NCBI RefSeq assembly: GCF_036014115.1
Contig: NZ_CP107913.1
Coordinates: 4,449,001-4,513,000 of the forward strand
DNA from: Streptomyces sp. NBC_00448
Lineage (GTDB): Bacteria > Actinomycetota > Actinomycetes > Streptomycetales > Streptomycetaceae
Direction: 5' to 3'
Length of the DNA: 64,000 nt
The position numbers and the translations under genes are program-made. Each line of letters starts with the position of its first letter. The first letter of the stretch is position 1. The notes under the pieces are model-generated. The model ran no database searches and had not been told where the DNA came from. It was given only the letters and a program-made list of their open reading frames with translations. Shown here in pieces: positions 1 to 8,271 of this stretch.

Positions 1-663
1 GAGCCCGTCGGTACGGCCGGTGCCGATCAGCGACTCGACCGCGTGCTCCGGGTGCGGCATGAGGCCCACCACGTTGCCCGCCGCGTTGGTGATCCCGGCG
101 ATGTCGCGCAGCGAGCCGTTCGGATTGCCGTAGCCGTCCGCGGCCGGGCCGTCGGTGGCGTAGCGGAAGACCACCCGGCCCTCCGCCTCCAGCTCGTCCA
201 GCACGCGCGCGTCGGCGGTGTAGCGGCCGTCGATGTTCTTCAGCGGGATGGAGATCTCCTGGCCCGCCGCGTAGTCCGCGGTCCAGGCGGTGCCGCCGGT
301 CTCGACCCGCAGCTTCTGGTCGCGGCAGACGAAGTGCAGCTCGGTGTTGCGCAGCATCGCCCCGGGCAGCAGATGTGCCTCGGTGAGCACCTGGAAACCG
401 TTGCAGATCCCCAGCACCGGCATTCCGGCCCGCGCCTGCTCGATGATCGACTCCATCACCGGCGAGAAACGGGAGATCGCCCCGGCCCGCAGATAGTCGC
501 CGTAACTGAACCCGCCGGGCAGAACCACCGCGTCGACCTGCTTCAGGTCCTTGTCGCGGTGCCACAGCGGGACCGCTTCCCCGCCGGCCACCCGGACGGC
601 ACGCTGCGTGTCGCGGTCGTCAAGAGTCCCCGGGAATGTGACGACGCCGATGCGCGCAGTCAC
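1..663 (-). CDS. purQ: Phosphoribosylformylglycinamidine synthase, glutaminase subunit PurQ (3' end beyond window)
   Basis: Supplies ammonia from glutamine to the FGAM synthase complex (PurL/PurQ/PurS), step 4 of purine synthesis. Read on the minus strand from a GTG at 663, the protein begins TARIGVVTFPGTLDDRD and shows the class I glutaminase nucleophile elbow GICNGFQVL (Cys nucleophile) and a downstream MPHPEH carrying the catalytic His and Glu. The frame is still open at base 1, so only the extreme C-terminus is missing. The start overlaps the purS stop by 4 bases (GTGA), so the two are translationally coupled. purL is expected next, outside the window. Identification is essentially certain. 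Confidence 0.95.
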   Translation of the reverse strand, partial: MTARIGVVTFPGTLDDRDTQRAVRVAGGEAVPLWHRDKDLKQVDAVVLPGGFSYGDYLRAGAISRFSPVMESIIEQARAGMPVLGICNGFQVLTEAHLLPGAMLRNTELHFVCRDQKLRVETGGTAWTADYAAGQEISIPLKNIDGRYTADARVLDELEAEGRVVFRYATDGPAADGYGNPNGSLRDIAGITNAAGNVVGLMPHPEHAVESLIGTGRTDGL

Positions 664-905
664 GACTCCACCTTTACATTGAAGTCCTCGATCACGGTGT
701 TGGCGAGAAAGGTTTCCGCCAACTCCCGAATACGGGCGAGCGCTGCGTCGTCGACGGGGCCGTCGACCTCCAGCTCAAAGCGCTTTCCCTGGCGGACGTC
801 GGAGATCCCGTCGAAGCCGAGCCGGGGCAGCGCACGCTGTACGGCCTGGCCCTGGGGGTCGAGGATCTCCGGCTTGAGCATGACGTCGACTACGACGCGT
901 GCCAC
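660..905 (-). CDS. purS: FGAM synthase subunit PurS
   Basis: Small structural subunit that joins PurQ to PurL in FGAM synthase. The 81-residue product MARVVVDVMLKPEILDPQGQ has the family's typical length and ends ETFLANTVIEDFNVKVES. A GTG at 911 would add two residues, but the GTG at 905 is better placed behind GGGAG and gives the usual MARVVVDVML start. It overlaps purQ by 4 bases. This is the first gene of the visible purSQ operon, so the 320 bp divergent region towards the Lsr2-like gene should hold its promoter. Confidence 0.93.
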   Translation of the reverse strand: MARVVVDVMLKPEILDPQGQAVQRALPRLGFDGISDVRQGKRFELEVDGPVDDAALARIRELAETFLANTVIEDFNVKVES

Positions 906-1231
906 TGGCACTCCCGATGGTGTGGTGCGTGAGGTTCTCTCAGCCTACCGGGTGAGGAAATCTACGCGAGTAGATATACCGCACCACCACATCCGCCGCA
1001 GATCGCCGATCACGTTTGGATATCAGCTGGCAGAATATCTGGGTAAAGCCGCGGCGGAAAACATAAGGTCCCCGAAGCGAAGAGGCTTGCGGCGCGGATG
1101 CAGCGGGAATTAACAGCAGCAACGGGTATCTCCACCGCCTCATTCACCCTCGGGCGCCCCGGTCGCGGACCCCGCGTGGGCCCGGCCCCGGTCGCGACGC
1201 AGGCAGCCGGCACAAGAAAGGACCGATCCCT
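906..1231. promoter_or_regulatory. Divergent intergenic region between purS and the Lsr2-like gene
   Basis: About 325 bp without a gene. The stretch around 955-1115 is clearly more AT-rich than its surroundings (runs such as AGTAGATATA, GGATATCAG, AGAATATCTG). Lsr2-type proteins bind AT-rich DNA, so autoregulation of the rightward gene is plausible. No purine riboswitch fold is recognisable. Confidence 0.4.
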
Positions 1232-1549
1232 ATGGCGCAGCGCGTACTGGTCACCCTCGCCGACGATCTCGACGGCGGCGACGCCGAGGAGACGATCGCA
1301 TTCGGCGTCGACGGCCAGTGGTACGAGATCGACCTCTCGTCGAGGAACGCGGACAGGCTGCGCAAGGAACTCGCTCCCTACGTGGAGGCCGGCCGCCGCC
1401 GCACCCTTTCCGGGCACGCCTACAAGCGGACCCCGATCGCGCCCACCCCGGCGACCGTCCGCGCCTGGGCGCAGTCCAACGGCTTCGAGGTGCCGGCCCG
1501 CGGCCGCATCCCGAAGAAGGTCTACGAGGCGTTCAACAAGGCGGACTGA
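1232..1549 (+). CDS. Lsr2-family nucleoid-associated protein (small paralogue, LsrL-like)
   Basis: H-NS-like xenogeneic silencer that bridges AT-rich DNA. The 105-residue protein has the N-terminal dimerisation part (MAQRVLVTLADDLDGGDAEE...GQWYEIDLS) and a C-terminal DNA-binding domain with the AT-hook-like RGRIPKKVYEAF; the canonical core is RGR. Streptomyces carry two paralogues, and the one beside purSQ is, from memory of S. coelicolor gene order, LsrL. A GAAAGGA ribosome-binding site precedes the ATG. The gene is monocistronic and divergent from purS. The paralogue assignment rests on context, not on a distinguishing residue. Confidence 0.92.
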   Translation: MAQRVLVTLADDLDGGDAEETIAFGVDGQWYEIDLSSRNADRLRKELAPYVEAGRRRTLSGHAYKRTPIAPTPATVRAWAQSNGFEVPARGRIPKKVYEAFNKAD

Positions 1550-1795
1550 GCAGGGAGTTGGCGGGCGGTCGGTGTTCGGGGCGGCGGTCCGGTGGGCCGC
1601 GATCCGGGCGCGATCCTTCGGCAGGCCGGGCACGATCCGTCGGCGGACCGGGGCGGGGTGGCGGCTCCGGCCGCCGCTCTCCCAACACCCGCTCCCTGCC
1701 CGGCCGGTGTCGATTGGACAGCCACCCCCGGTCGTCCGCTAGTCTGAGGGCACACCGCAGGACGGGGCCGAAAAGCCCAGGTCAGCGGAGGTCAC

Positions 1796-1867
1796 GCGGG
1801 TGTAGCTCAGTAGTAGAGCGCCCCCCTTCCAGGGGGGAGGCGCAGTGTGCGATTCCTGTCACCCGCT
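1796..1867 (+). tRNA. tRNA-Gly(UCC)
   Basis: A 72-nt cloverleaf: acceptor GCGGGTG/CACCCGC, D arm GCTC..GAGC, five G-C pairs in the anticodon stem with loop CTTCCAG (anticodon TCC). CCA is not encoded. The T arm is atypical: it pairs only if one U bulges, and the loop reads TGCGATT instead of TTCGANT. A TAGTCT hexamer at 1740-1745 could be its -10 element. Confidence 0.88.
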
Positions 1868-1882
1868 CTGATCACCAACTCG

Positions 1883-1912
1883 TTCGGCCCTTGGCGGCCG
1901 ATCGGGTACAGT
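1883..1912 (+). promoter_or_regulatory. Putative promoter of the first tRNA-Gly(GCC)
   Basis: TACAGT at 1907-1912, 13 bases before the tRNA, with a weak TTCGGC 18 bases upstream. The same TACAGT stands at the same distance before the second copy. Confidence 0.35.
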
Positions 1913-1925
1913 GGTCGCAGCGCAT

Positions 1926-1998
1926 GCGGACGTGGCTCAGTTGGTAGAGCATCACCTTGCCAAGGTGAGGGTCGCGAGTTCGAATCTCGTCGTCCGCT
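1926..1998 (+). tRNA. tRNA-Gly(GCC), copy 1
   Basis: A 73-nt tRNA with acceptor GCGGACG/CGTCCGC, anticodon loop TTGCCAA (anticodon GCC) and a standard T loop TTCGAAT. Identical in sequence to the copy at 2111-2183. Confidence 0.96.
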
Positions 1999-2006
1999 CA
2001 GAAGAG

Positions 2007-2036
2007 AAGCCCCAGACCGACGGTCTGGGGCTTTTC
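2007..2036 (+). terminator. Rho-independent terminator after tRNA-Gly copy 1
   Basis: A 12-bp perfect stem (2007-2018 with 2022-2033) around a GAC loop, followed by T residues. Confidence 0.85.
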
Positions 2037-2065
2037 GTTGCCCTCCCGCCGCCGCCCCACCCCGT

Positions 2066-2097
2066 TTTCCTCGGCACCGCCGGGTATCGGGTACAGT
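2066..2097 (+). promoter_or_regulatory. Putative promoter of the second tRNA-Gly(GCC)
   Basis: TACAGT at 2092-2097, 13 bases before the tRNA, preceded by a T-rich but weak -35 region near 2066. Parallel to the promoter of copy 1. Confidence 0.35.
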
Positions 2098-2110
2098 ATC
2101 GGCACGCCCT

Positions 2111-2183
2111 GCGGACGTGGCTCAGTTGGTAGAGCATCACCTTGCCAAGGTGAGGGTCGCGAGTTCGAATCTCGTCGTCCGCT
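2111..2183 (+). tRNA. tRNA-Gly(GCC), copy 2
   Basis: Identical 73-nt copy of the tRNA at 1926-1998, anticodon GCC. It has its own TACAGT -10 and terminator, so the two copies form separate transcription units arising from a tandem duplication. Confidence 0.96.
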
Positions 2184-2194
2184 CCAGCAGGAGG

Positions 2195-2223
2195 AAGGCC
2201 CCGGTCACTTCGACCGGGGCCTT
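2195..2223. terminator. Hairpin terminator between tRNA-Gly copy 2 and the convergent esterase-like gene
   Basis: A 12-bp perfect stem (2195-2206 with 2212-2223) around a 5-base loop. Placed between convergent units, it can serve both strands. Confidence 0.8.
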
Positions 2224-2252
2224 CGCCGTGTCCGCGGCGCGCGCCGTGTCCC

Positions 2253-3344
2253 TCAGCGCCGGGGCAGCCGTGCGGTCAGCGCGTAGAACCGGGTGGTCTG
2301 CGTGGCGCCCTGGTTGTCGTCGCTGACGAGCATCAGGCGCAGCCCGCCGCCGGGCGCGTGCCCGGTGACGGCCATGCCCTCGATGTTGTCCAGCAGCGGG
2401 TTCGGCTGGGGCTGCTTGGCGGTGGCGCCGAGGGAGGGGCAGTCGCCGATGTCGGCGAGCAGGGTCTTCGGCATGACCTTGACGTTCCGCTGCCCGGTCA
2501 GGTCGGTGACGCGGCTGACATCGCCGGCGCGGCCCGGGTCGGCCAGGTAGAGCCGTATGGTGTTGCCGACTCCCGCGGTGAACCCGCGCTCCAGCACCAG
2601 CAGCCGGCCGTCGCCGGTGGCCGCGATGTCGGACACCCCCAGAAGGGTGCCGTTGGCGTCGGTGTCCACGTGGTAGGCGTACTGCCGCCCGAGCGTGAAG
2701 TCCCGGCCGTTTCCGCCGCGCTGCCAGGTCTGGAACCGTACGAGATCGTGGTTGTCGCCGGACAGCGCGCCCTCCATGGACGCGACCAGCGTGCGGCCGC
2801 CGGGCTGGAACGCCAGCCCCTCGAAGGTGAGGTTGGAGGTGGCCCGCCCGGCGGGGGCGACCTTCAGCGCGTCGGGCACCGGCAGGCTGCCGAGGATCTG
2901 TGATCCGTCCCGGCTGTAGCGCCGGATCGTCGGCTCGACCTCGGAGGTGATCAGCCGGGTGCCGTCCCGGTCGACGGCCAGGGCCTCGGAGTCGAGCGGC
3001 TGACCCTTCTCGTCGGCGAGCGGGACGACCTTCTCCGGGGCGAGGTCGCCCAACGTGCGGCCGCTCAGCGTGAACAGCGACGACCGGTCGGAGAGCGCGT
3101 CCAGGGTGCCGTGCGCGTCCGGCGCGAGCGCGGAGAGGTTGCCGACGAAGGTGCCGTCGAAGGTCGTCTTGTCCAGGGCGTCGGAGAAGCCGCTGATCCG
3201 GACGTCCGCGGAGCAGTTGCCCGCCGCCGGTCTTCCGGGCCGGTCCGCCGGTCCGCCATGGGCCTGGGCGGTGCCCCCGCCGGCGAGGCAGGCCATGGCG
3301 GTCAGCAGGACGGTCGGGCCGGCGAGAAGAACCTTTGCGCGCAC
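2253..3344 (-). CDS. Secreted esterase-like (phytase-like) protein
   Basis: A 363-residue protein starting at a GTG (3344) with GGAG eight bases upstream; earlier in-frame codons lack a ribosome site. The first 30 residues (MRAKVLLAGPTVLLTAMACLAGG) form a Sec signal peptide with an Ala-x-Ala cleavage site near AQA. The mature part resembles the 'esterase-like activity of phytase' beta-propeller family: repeated blocks such as DSEALAVDRDGTRLITSEV, LTFEGLAFQPGGRTLVASMEG and DNIEGMAVTG. Members are presumed phosphoesterases acting outside the membrane; the substrate is unknown. Transcribed alone, convergent with the tRNA genes. Confidence 0.85.
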   Translation of the reverse strand: MRAKVLLAGPTVLLTAMACLAGGGTAQAHGGPADRPGRPAAGNCSADVRISGFSDALDKTTFDGTFVGNLSALAPDAHGTLDALSDRSSLFTLSGRTLGDLAPEKVVPLADEKGQPLDSEALAVDRDGTRLITSEVEPTIRRYSRDGSQILGSLPVPDALKVAPAGRATSNLTFEGLAFQPGGRTLVASMEGALSGDNHDLVRFQTWQRGGNGRDFTLGRQYAYHVDTDANGTLLGVSDIAATGDGRLLVLERGFTAGVGNTIRLYLADPGRAGDVSRVTDLTGQRNVKVMPKTLLADIGDCPSLGATAKQPQPNPLLDNIEGMAVTGHAPGGGLRLMLVSDDNQGATQTTRFYALTARLPRR

Positions 3345-3548
3345 AGTGACACTCCACGTTGGGTGGCAGGAGTCCTTACGCCGCCTGATTCTCCACGGCT
3401 TTGCCCGCCGCGGGGTGAAACAGGGACCCACGAGAAGCCGAACGCCAGGGGGACCGCCGCGCCGCCGGTGCAGGTGCCGGGGCCGGCAACTGGTGCCGGT
3501 GGCGCGGTCGGAGGCGAAGCGGACCCCTGGCGGCGCGGGTCGCCGCGG

Positions 3549-4472
3549 CTACGCCCAGGACAGGCCGGTCAGCCGTTCGTACACCTCGATGTAGCGGGCG
3601 CGGGAGTGGTCGACGATGGCCGGGGGCAGCTCGGGCGGGGGCTGCTCGCTGTGCCGGTCCCAGCCGGAGGCGGACGAGGTGAGCCAGTCGCGGATGAACT
3701 GCTTGTCATACGAGGGCTGTGCGTGCCCGGGCTCCCACCCGTCGGCGGGCCAGAAGCGGGAGGAGTCCGGGGTGAGCACCTCGTCGGCGAGCACCAGGGG
3801 CGCACCGCCCTCCTGGTCCGCGGCCGCGTCGTCGTAGCCGAACTCGAACTTCGTGTCGGCCAGGATCAGCCCGCGCTCGGCGGCGACGTCACGGGCCCGG
3901 GTGTACACCGCGAGCGTGTTCTGCCGCAGCAGCGCGGCGGTCTCCGCGCCGACCTGGCGGGCCACCTCCTCGTACGACACGTTCTCGTCGTGGTCGCCGA
4001 CCGCGGCCTTGGTCGCCGGGGTGAAGATCGGCGCGGGCAGCTCCGAGCCGTCGACCAGGCCCTCGGGCAGCGCGACGCCGCACACGGTACGGCTGCGCTC
4101 GTACTCGACCAGGCCGGAGCCGGCCAGGTAGCCGCGGGCCACCGCCTCGACCGGGATCATCCGCAGCGCACGGCAGACCATGGTGCGCCCCTCCCAGTCG
4201 GCGGGCGCGCCGGCCGGCACCTCGGTGGAGACCACATGGTTCGGCACCAGGTCCGCGAGCTGGTCGAACCACCACTGCGACAGCCGGGTCAGCACCCTGC
4301 CCTTGTCCGGGATGAGGGTGGGCAGCACCCAGTCGTACGCGGAGATGCGGTCGCTGGCCACCATCACCAGCTCGCCGGCGTCGTTCCGGTACAGATCCCG
4401 CACCTTCCCGGTGTGCAGGTGGGTCAGGCCGGGCACCTGGACGGGCTCGGGCTTGTCGACGAATCCGGGCAT
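3549..4472 (-). CDS. purC: Phosphoribosylaminoimidazole-succinocarboxamide synthase
   Basis: SAICAR synthetase, joining aspartate to CAIR with ATP. The 307-residue product has family motifs in order: HTGKVRDLY (glycine-rich ATP loop), DRISAYDWVLPTLIPDKG, VEAVARGYLAGSG, PIFTPATKA.GDHDENVSYEE and LADTKFEFGY. Length fits the single-domain actinobacterial enzyme. It stands alone between the esterase-like gene and the dimethylformamidase-like gene; the 204 bp 3' of it towards the esterase-like gene contains nothing I recognise. Confidence 0.97.
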   Translation of the reverse strand: MPGFVDKPEPVQVPGLTHLHTGKVRDLYRNDAGELVMVASDRISAYDWVLPTLIPDKGRVLTRLSQWWFDQLADLVPNHVVSTEVPAGAPADWEGRTMVCRALRMIPVEAVARGYLAGSGLVEYERSRTVCGVALPEGLVDGSELPAPIFTPATKAAVGDHDENVSYEEVARQVGAETAALLRQNTLAVYTRARDVAAERGLILADTKFEFGYDDAAADQEGGAPLVLADEVLTPDSSRFWPADGWEPGHAQPSYDKQFIRDWLTSSASGWDRHSEQPPPELPPAIVDHSRARYIEVYERLTGLSWA

Positions 4473-4587
4473 GGGTGGGTCCTCCCCAGTCGGTGGCTCG
4501 GCTCCGATTCTCGCCTACCCGGGAGGTGGCGGCGCGCAAGGGCCCGCTCCCGGCCCCGCGCGTTCCGGTTCGCTCGGTCCCGCTTGC

Positions 4588-6087
4588 TCAGTCCCGCTTG
4601 CAGATCCGGTCCAGCAGGTTCGCCGTCGCCCGCTGCACGCGCGGGTCCACGTGGCCGGGCCGGTCGAGTGCCGGCGACCACGCGAAGGTGCCCGAGGCGA
4701 AGACGTACGCCCCGCTGGGCGCGCGGTACAGCGACGTCTCCTGGTGGCACATCCGGCCGTCGGTCGCCTCGTACGGGGAGTGGGCGAGCAGGATGCGCTC
4801 GGTGGAGTCCGGCAGCGGGGTGCGCGGGAAGTAGCGGTCGGCCTCCCCCGCGACCAGTCCGGGGATCTCGGTGCCCTCGGTCGCGCCGGTGGCCTCCCAC
4901 AGCCAGTGGTCGGCGTTGCGCACCACCAGCGGCGCGGGCTGCGGCACCCGCCCCGCGTACTGCACGCCGATCAACTGCTGCTCCGGCTCGCCCTGGTCGC
5001 GCCACAGCGCGGTGCGGCCCTTCGCCGCCTCGCCCTGGCCGCCCTCGGCCCGGCGCTTGCGGCAGGTCAGCAGCCGGTCGGGGCCGCCGTCGGCGGCCGG
5101 CGCCAGGTCCACCTGCCAGTACATGGTGTTCGCGGAGAGGAAGACCAGCGAGGTGCCGGCCGCGCGGGCCTCCTCGGCGGCCCGGCGCATCGGGCGGGAC
5201 CAGTACTCGTCGTGGCCGGGGAAGATCAGCGCCCGGTAGCGGGTCGGGTCGATCCGGCCCGCGTGCAGGTCGCGGGCGTCGGCGTACGCGAGGTCGTAGC
5301 CGTACCGCTCGGCGTACCGGACGAAGTCGTAGGCGTGCCCGATGTGCAGGGGGAGGCCGGCGCCCGCGTAGGGGCGGTCGAAGGAGACGGTGGTGGCCGC
5401 CTCCTCCTCGCCGAGCAGCCGGCCCTCGGGGTCCCACGCGTGGTAGAGGCTGGCGCCGGTCCGGCCGTCCTCCGGGTACAGGTTGTACGCCTGCCAGGTG
5501 ATGTCCGGCAGCAGGAGCAGCAGGTCGGCCGGGGCCTCCAGATCCCGCACGGTGAACGGCACATGGCTGCGGTAGCCGTCCGCGGTGGTCAGCACCGCGA
5601 CGTACGCGCCGGTCTTCCAGTACGGCGGGATGTGCAGCCGCCAGGACTGCCACCAGTGGTGGCACGAGACGGTACGGCCCGCCGCGAGCGGGGCTGGCTG
5701 CGCGATGCCGGACAGCCGGGGGCTCGCGGTGACCTGGGCGGCGCCGTCGCCGCCGTAGTGGCCGATCCGGTAGACGTCGACGGTGAACTCCTGGGGCGGG
5801 TCCACGGTGATCCTGAAGTCGATCGCCTGCCCGGGTGCCGCGGCAGCTTCCGCCGCGAAGCCCTTGATCTGGCGGCGCACGTCGTCCGCGGTGCGCGGGC
5901 CCGGCAGGTGCGGTTTGCGCGGCGCCTTGCCGTTGCTCGCGGCGAGGTCCACGTACCACGGCACCACCCGGCCGTCGTCGCCCGGATACTGCGGCTCGCC
6001 CCTCAGCCAGGGCAGCGGGCCCTGTCCGAACGGGTCCGAGACCCCATGCGCCAGCGCCCCCGACTCCCATCGCCGTACTTCCCCCAC
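4588..6087 (-). CDS. N,N-dimethylformamidase beta-subunit-like protein
   Basis: A 499-residue protein resembling the large (beta) subunit of N,N-dimethylformamidase. It has an N-terminal beta-rich part (PGQAIDFRITVDPPQEFTVDVYRIGHYGGDGA) and a glutamine-amidotransferase-like C-terminal part (ADLLLLLPDITWQAYNLY, DLAYADARDLH, LIFPGHDEYWSRPMRRAAEEA, SLVFLSANTMYWQ). No signal peptide is evident and no small alpha subunit is adjacent, so true amidase activity on dimethylformamide is doubtful. The 227 bp upstream holds a 13-nt palindrome, CGTGAC-A-GTCACG, at 6175-6187 that could be an operator. Confidence 0.75.
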   Translation of the reverse strand: MGEVRRWESGALAHGVSDPFGQGPLPWLRGEPQYPGDDGRVVPWYVDLAASNGKAPRKPHLPGPRTADDVRRQIKGFAAEAAAAPGQAIDFRITVDPPQEFTVDVYRIGHYGGDGAAQVTASPRLSGIAQPAPLAAGRTVSCHHWWQSWRLHIPPYWKTGAYVAVLTTADGYRSHVPFTVRDLEAPADLLLLLPDITWQAYNLYPEDGRTGASLYHAWDPEGRLLGEEEAATTVSFDRPYAGAGLPLHIGHAYDFVRYAERYGYDLAYADARDLHAGRIDPTRYRALIFPGHDEYWSRPMRRAAEEARAAGTSLVFLSANTMYWQVDLAPAADGGPDRLLTCRKRRAEGGQGEAAKGRTALWRDQGEPEQQLIGVQYAGRVPQPAPLVVRNADHWLWEATGATEGTEIPGLVAGEADRYFPRTPLPDSTERILLAHSPYEATDGRMCHQETSLYRAPSGAYVFASGTFAWSPALDRPGHVDPRVQRATANLLDRICKRD

Positions 6088-6314
6088 GCCGATCGCCTCC
6101 CCGCGCCAACCACTTCCCGCTCCGCCGGGTGCAACGGTGCGGTCTGCTCACGCCCAGCACATCACACAATGCACCGTGACAGTCACGTTTCGTACAGTTT
6201 CCCTCTTCTCAAGTTGTTCCGTACGGCGAGGTGGGGGTTTGCGGTACTCCCCCGGCGCGCCACCGAGGGCCGGTCCGGGAGCCGGCCGGACCAGGCGACC
6301 CCGGGCGGTCCCCG

Positions 6315-7955
6315 CTACGGCAGCAGCCGCAGCGGCTTGTCCGGGCGGATGGGGGTGCCGCCGACCCAGGCGCGCAGCGGGGCCGGGTCACCGCTCTCCA
6401 CCAGGTGCAGCACGGCCGCGGTCAGCTCGCTGCGGCGGACCCCGGGCATGCGCAGCGCGGGACCGTCGAGCCAGTCGAGCCCGGCGCCGGCGCCCGCGGT
6501 GTCGACGGCGGCGCAGCAGACCAGCGCCACCACGTGGTCGACCAGCAGCTCGCGCCCGGTCCGCTGGGGTACGAGCGGATACGCGGCGGCCGCTTCCGCG
6601 TACGGCCCGAGCGGCGGCGCCGCCTCCAGCCGGGCGGCGACCTCCTCGCCCCGCTGACCGCCGGCGACGGCGAGCCGGTCGATGACCCGCTCCAGCGTCA
6701 CCGCGCCGAAGGGCGCCTCGCTCTCCCCGCCGACCAGCAGCGCGCGACCGGCGGCGGCCGGGGAGGAGACCGCGGCCGCGGGTTCGACGGACGGCCGCAT
6801 CTCCTCGATCACTCGTATCAGGCGGCCGGCCTCCTCACGCCAGAGCCGGTCCACGACCTCGGCGGGGTAGCGGGCCCAGCCCACCGGCTCCCAGCCGGGC
6901 CTGGCCCGGTCCGGGCCGCCGTGGAAGATCCGCGCGGCCAGCAGGGAGACCGCCTCGTCGACGGTGCCGGGCTCCTCCAGCAGGTCGCAGGCCGGGCGCT
7001 CGCCCAGCCGCGTCTCGAAGCCGTCGGCGAGCCGGTCGCGCCGGGACAGCTCGGTGAGCGCGGCGACCACGCCCGCGTGCAGCCGGGACGGCCAGCGGCC
7101 GATCCGCCAGGCGGGCAGCGCGACCCGGGTGAGCAGCCGGTCCCAGCCCGCGTAGGCGAGCCCGACCTGCTCCTGGGCGACGATCCGCAGTCCGTAGTCG
7201 ACCGCCTGGGCACGCTCGGAGGCCGAGGCGGCGACCCCGCGCTCCATCTCCGCCGCGTGGACCCGGCAGGCGCGCAGCAGCAGCCGAGCGACCCAGCCGA
7301 GGAAGGCGTACACCGGGCGGCCCAGCACGCCCCGCCCGCCGGGGCGGGCGCTGCCCTGGGCGGCGACAGCGGCCGCCGCGTCCAGGCCGCGGACGAAGCG
7401 GCGGGCCGCCGATATCTCCGGGTCGGCCGAGGGGGCGGTGCCGGCGACGACGGGCGCGAGCAGGGCGCGCAGCTCCGCGACCCGCATCCACCACATGAAG
7501 GGCGAGCCGACCACGAGGACCGGTCCCGGGCGCCGCTCGGCGTCGGTCCCGCCGGCCTTGTGCCTGCGGTCCTCCAGCCAGCTGTCGCAGTCGGGGGTGA
7601 GCTCTATCGACGAGGGCGGCGGCACCTGGAGCCGGTCGGCGAGGTCCCGGACCATCAGATACAGGTCGGGCGCGGCGGACTCGGCGACCGGGACGGTGGG
7701 GCTGACCGCGGGCTCGGCACGGACGATCACTGCGGCGACGGCCGCGGCCACCGCGAGCACGATCAGGGCGACACCGGTCACCCCCCAGCGCACGCCGTCC
7801 CACGCCGGGCCGTCGATCCGGCCCGTGGCCCGGCCCGCGTGCAGCACCACCGCGGCCGCCGCGGGCAGCAGGGCGACGGCGAGCGCCGATCCCCGCAGCC
7901 TCAGCACCGCGCCCGCACGTGCCCGCGCAGCGGCCTCACCTGCTTCTCCGGCCAT
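6315..7955 (-). CDS. Membrane protein resembling an M48 peptidase that has lost its active site
   Basis: A 546-residue protein; the ATG at 7955 has a strong AGGGGG site ten bases upstream, so a longer in-frame reading is not used. Two transmembrane segments lie at about residues 24-40 and 57-79. Residues 97-173 follow the layout of M48-family proteases (LYLMVRDLADRLQVPPPSSIELTPDCDSW, then LVVGSPFMWW followed by RVAELRALLAPVVAGT). In active M48 enzymes ELRAVLAH is followed by ELGH; here the HExxH zinc motif is replaced by PVVAG. The remainder is helical and Ala/Leu/Arg-rich. I therefore read it as a membrane-bound pseudo-enzyme or an unrelated protein. The M48 link is my inference from alignment by eye. 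Confidence 0.6.
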   Translation of the reverse strand: MAGEAGEAAARARAGAVLRLRGSALAVALLPAAAAVVLHAGRATGRIDGPAWDGVRWGVTGVALIVLAVAAAVAAVIVRAEPAVSPTVPVAESAAPDLYLMVRDLADRLQVPPPSSIELTPDCDSWLEDRRHKAGGTDAERRPGPVLVVGSPFMWWMRVAELRALLAPVVAGTAPSADPEISAARRFVRGLDAAAAVAAQGSARPGGRGVLGRPVYAFLGWVARLLLRACRVHAAEMERGVAASASERAQAVDYGLRIVAQEQVGLAYAGWDRLLTRVALPAWRIGRWPSRLHAGVVAALTELSRRDRLADGFETRLGERPACDLLEEPGTVDEAVSLLAARIFHGGPDRARPGWEPVGWARYPAEVVDRLWREEAGRLIRVIEEMRPSVEPAAAVSSPAAAGRALLVGGESEAPFGAVTLERVIDRLAVAGGQRGEEVAARLEAAPPLGPYAEAAAAYPLVPQRTGRELLVDHVVALVCCAAVDTAGAGAGLDWLDGPALRMPGVRRSELTAAVLHLVESGDPAPLRAWVGGTPIRPDKPLRLLP

Positions 7956-8230
7956 CGGCTGGCACCCCCTGCGCTGGCGGTGGCCGCCTCGGTGACGGCC
8001 TCTCCCCACTGTCGCACCGCCCACCGACATCGCAATGCCGTACGGCTGTTTGCCGCAATGCCCCCGGGGTGCGCCTTTCGGGCACCATAGTTGGGCGCCG
8101 GGGAGGAGTCAGCCGTATGGCCCAGGCATCACTCCTTGGAGTGGCTTTCGGGCAGACGTCGCACTTTCGCGCAGATGTGCCGCAGGGGTGCCGCCGGGGT
8201 GACCGCGCGGTGCTGCCGCCCGGTGCGGGG

Positions 8231-8271
8231 GGCGGCTCAGTCCTGGGCGAGCGGCGGCTCAGTCCTGGGCG
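8231..8271. repeat. 22-bp-period tandem duplication at the end of purD
   Basis: A 19-bp unit (GGCGGCTCAGTCCTGGGCG on the plus strand) occurs at 8231-8249 and again at 8253-8271. The second copy contains the purD stop and last codons; the first lies just beyond it. Confidence 0.9.

Noticed and set aside
43..1113. Long open frames antisense to purQ/purS, and similar ones across 3,111-6,657 and elsewhere
   Set aside because: They are opposite or out of phase with well-identified genes and are rich in Arg/Gly/Pro, as expected from GC-rich third positions.
906..1231. Purine riboswitch upstream of purS
   Set aside because: No conserved purine or other riboswitch core could be recognised on the minus strand.
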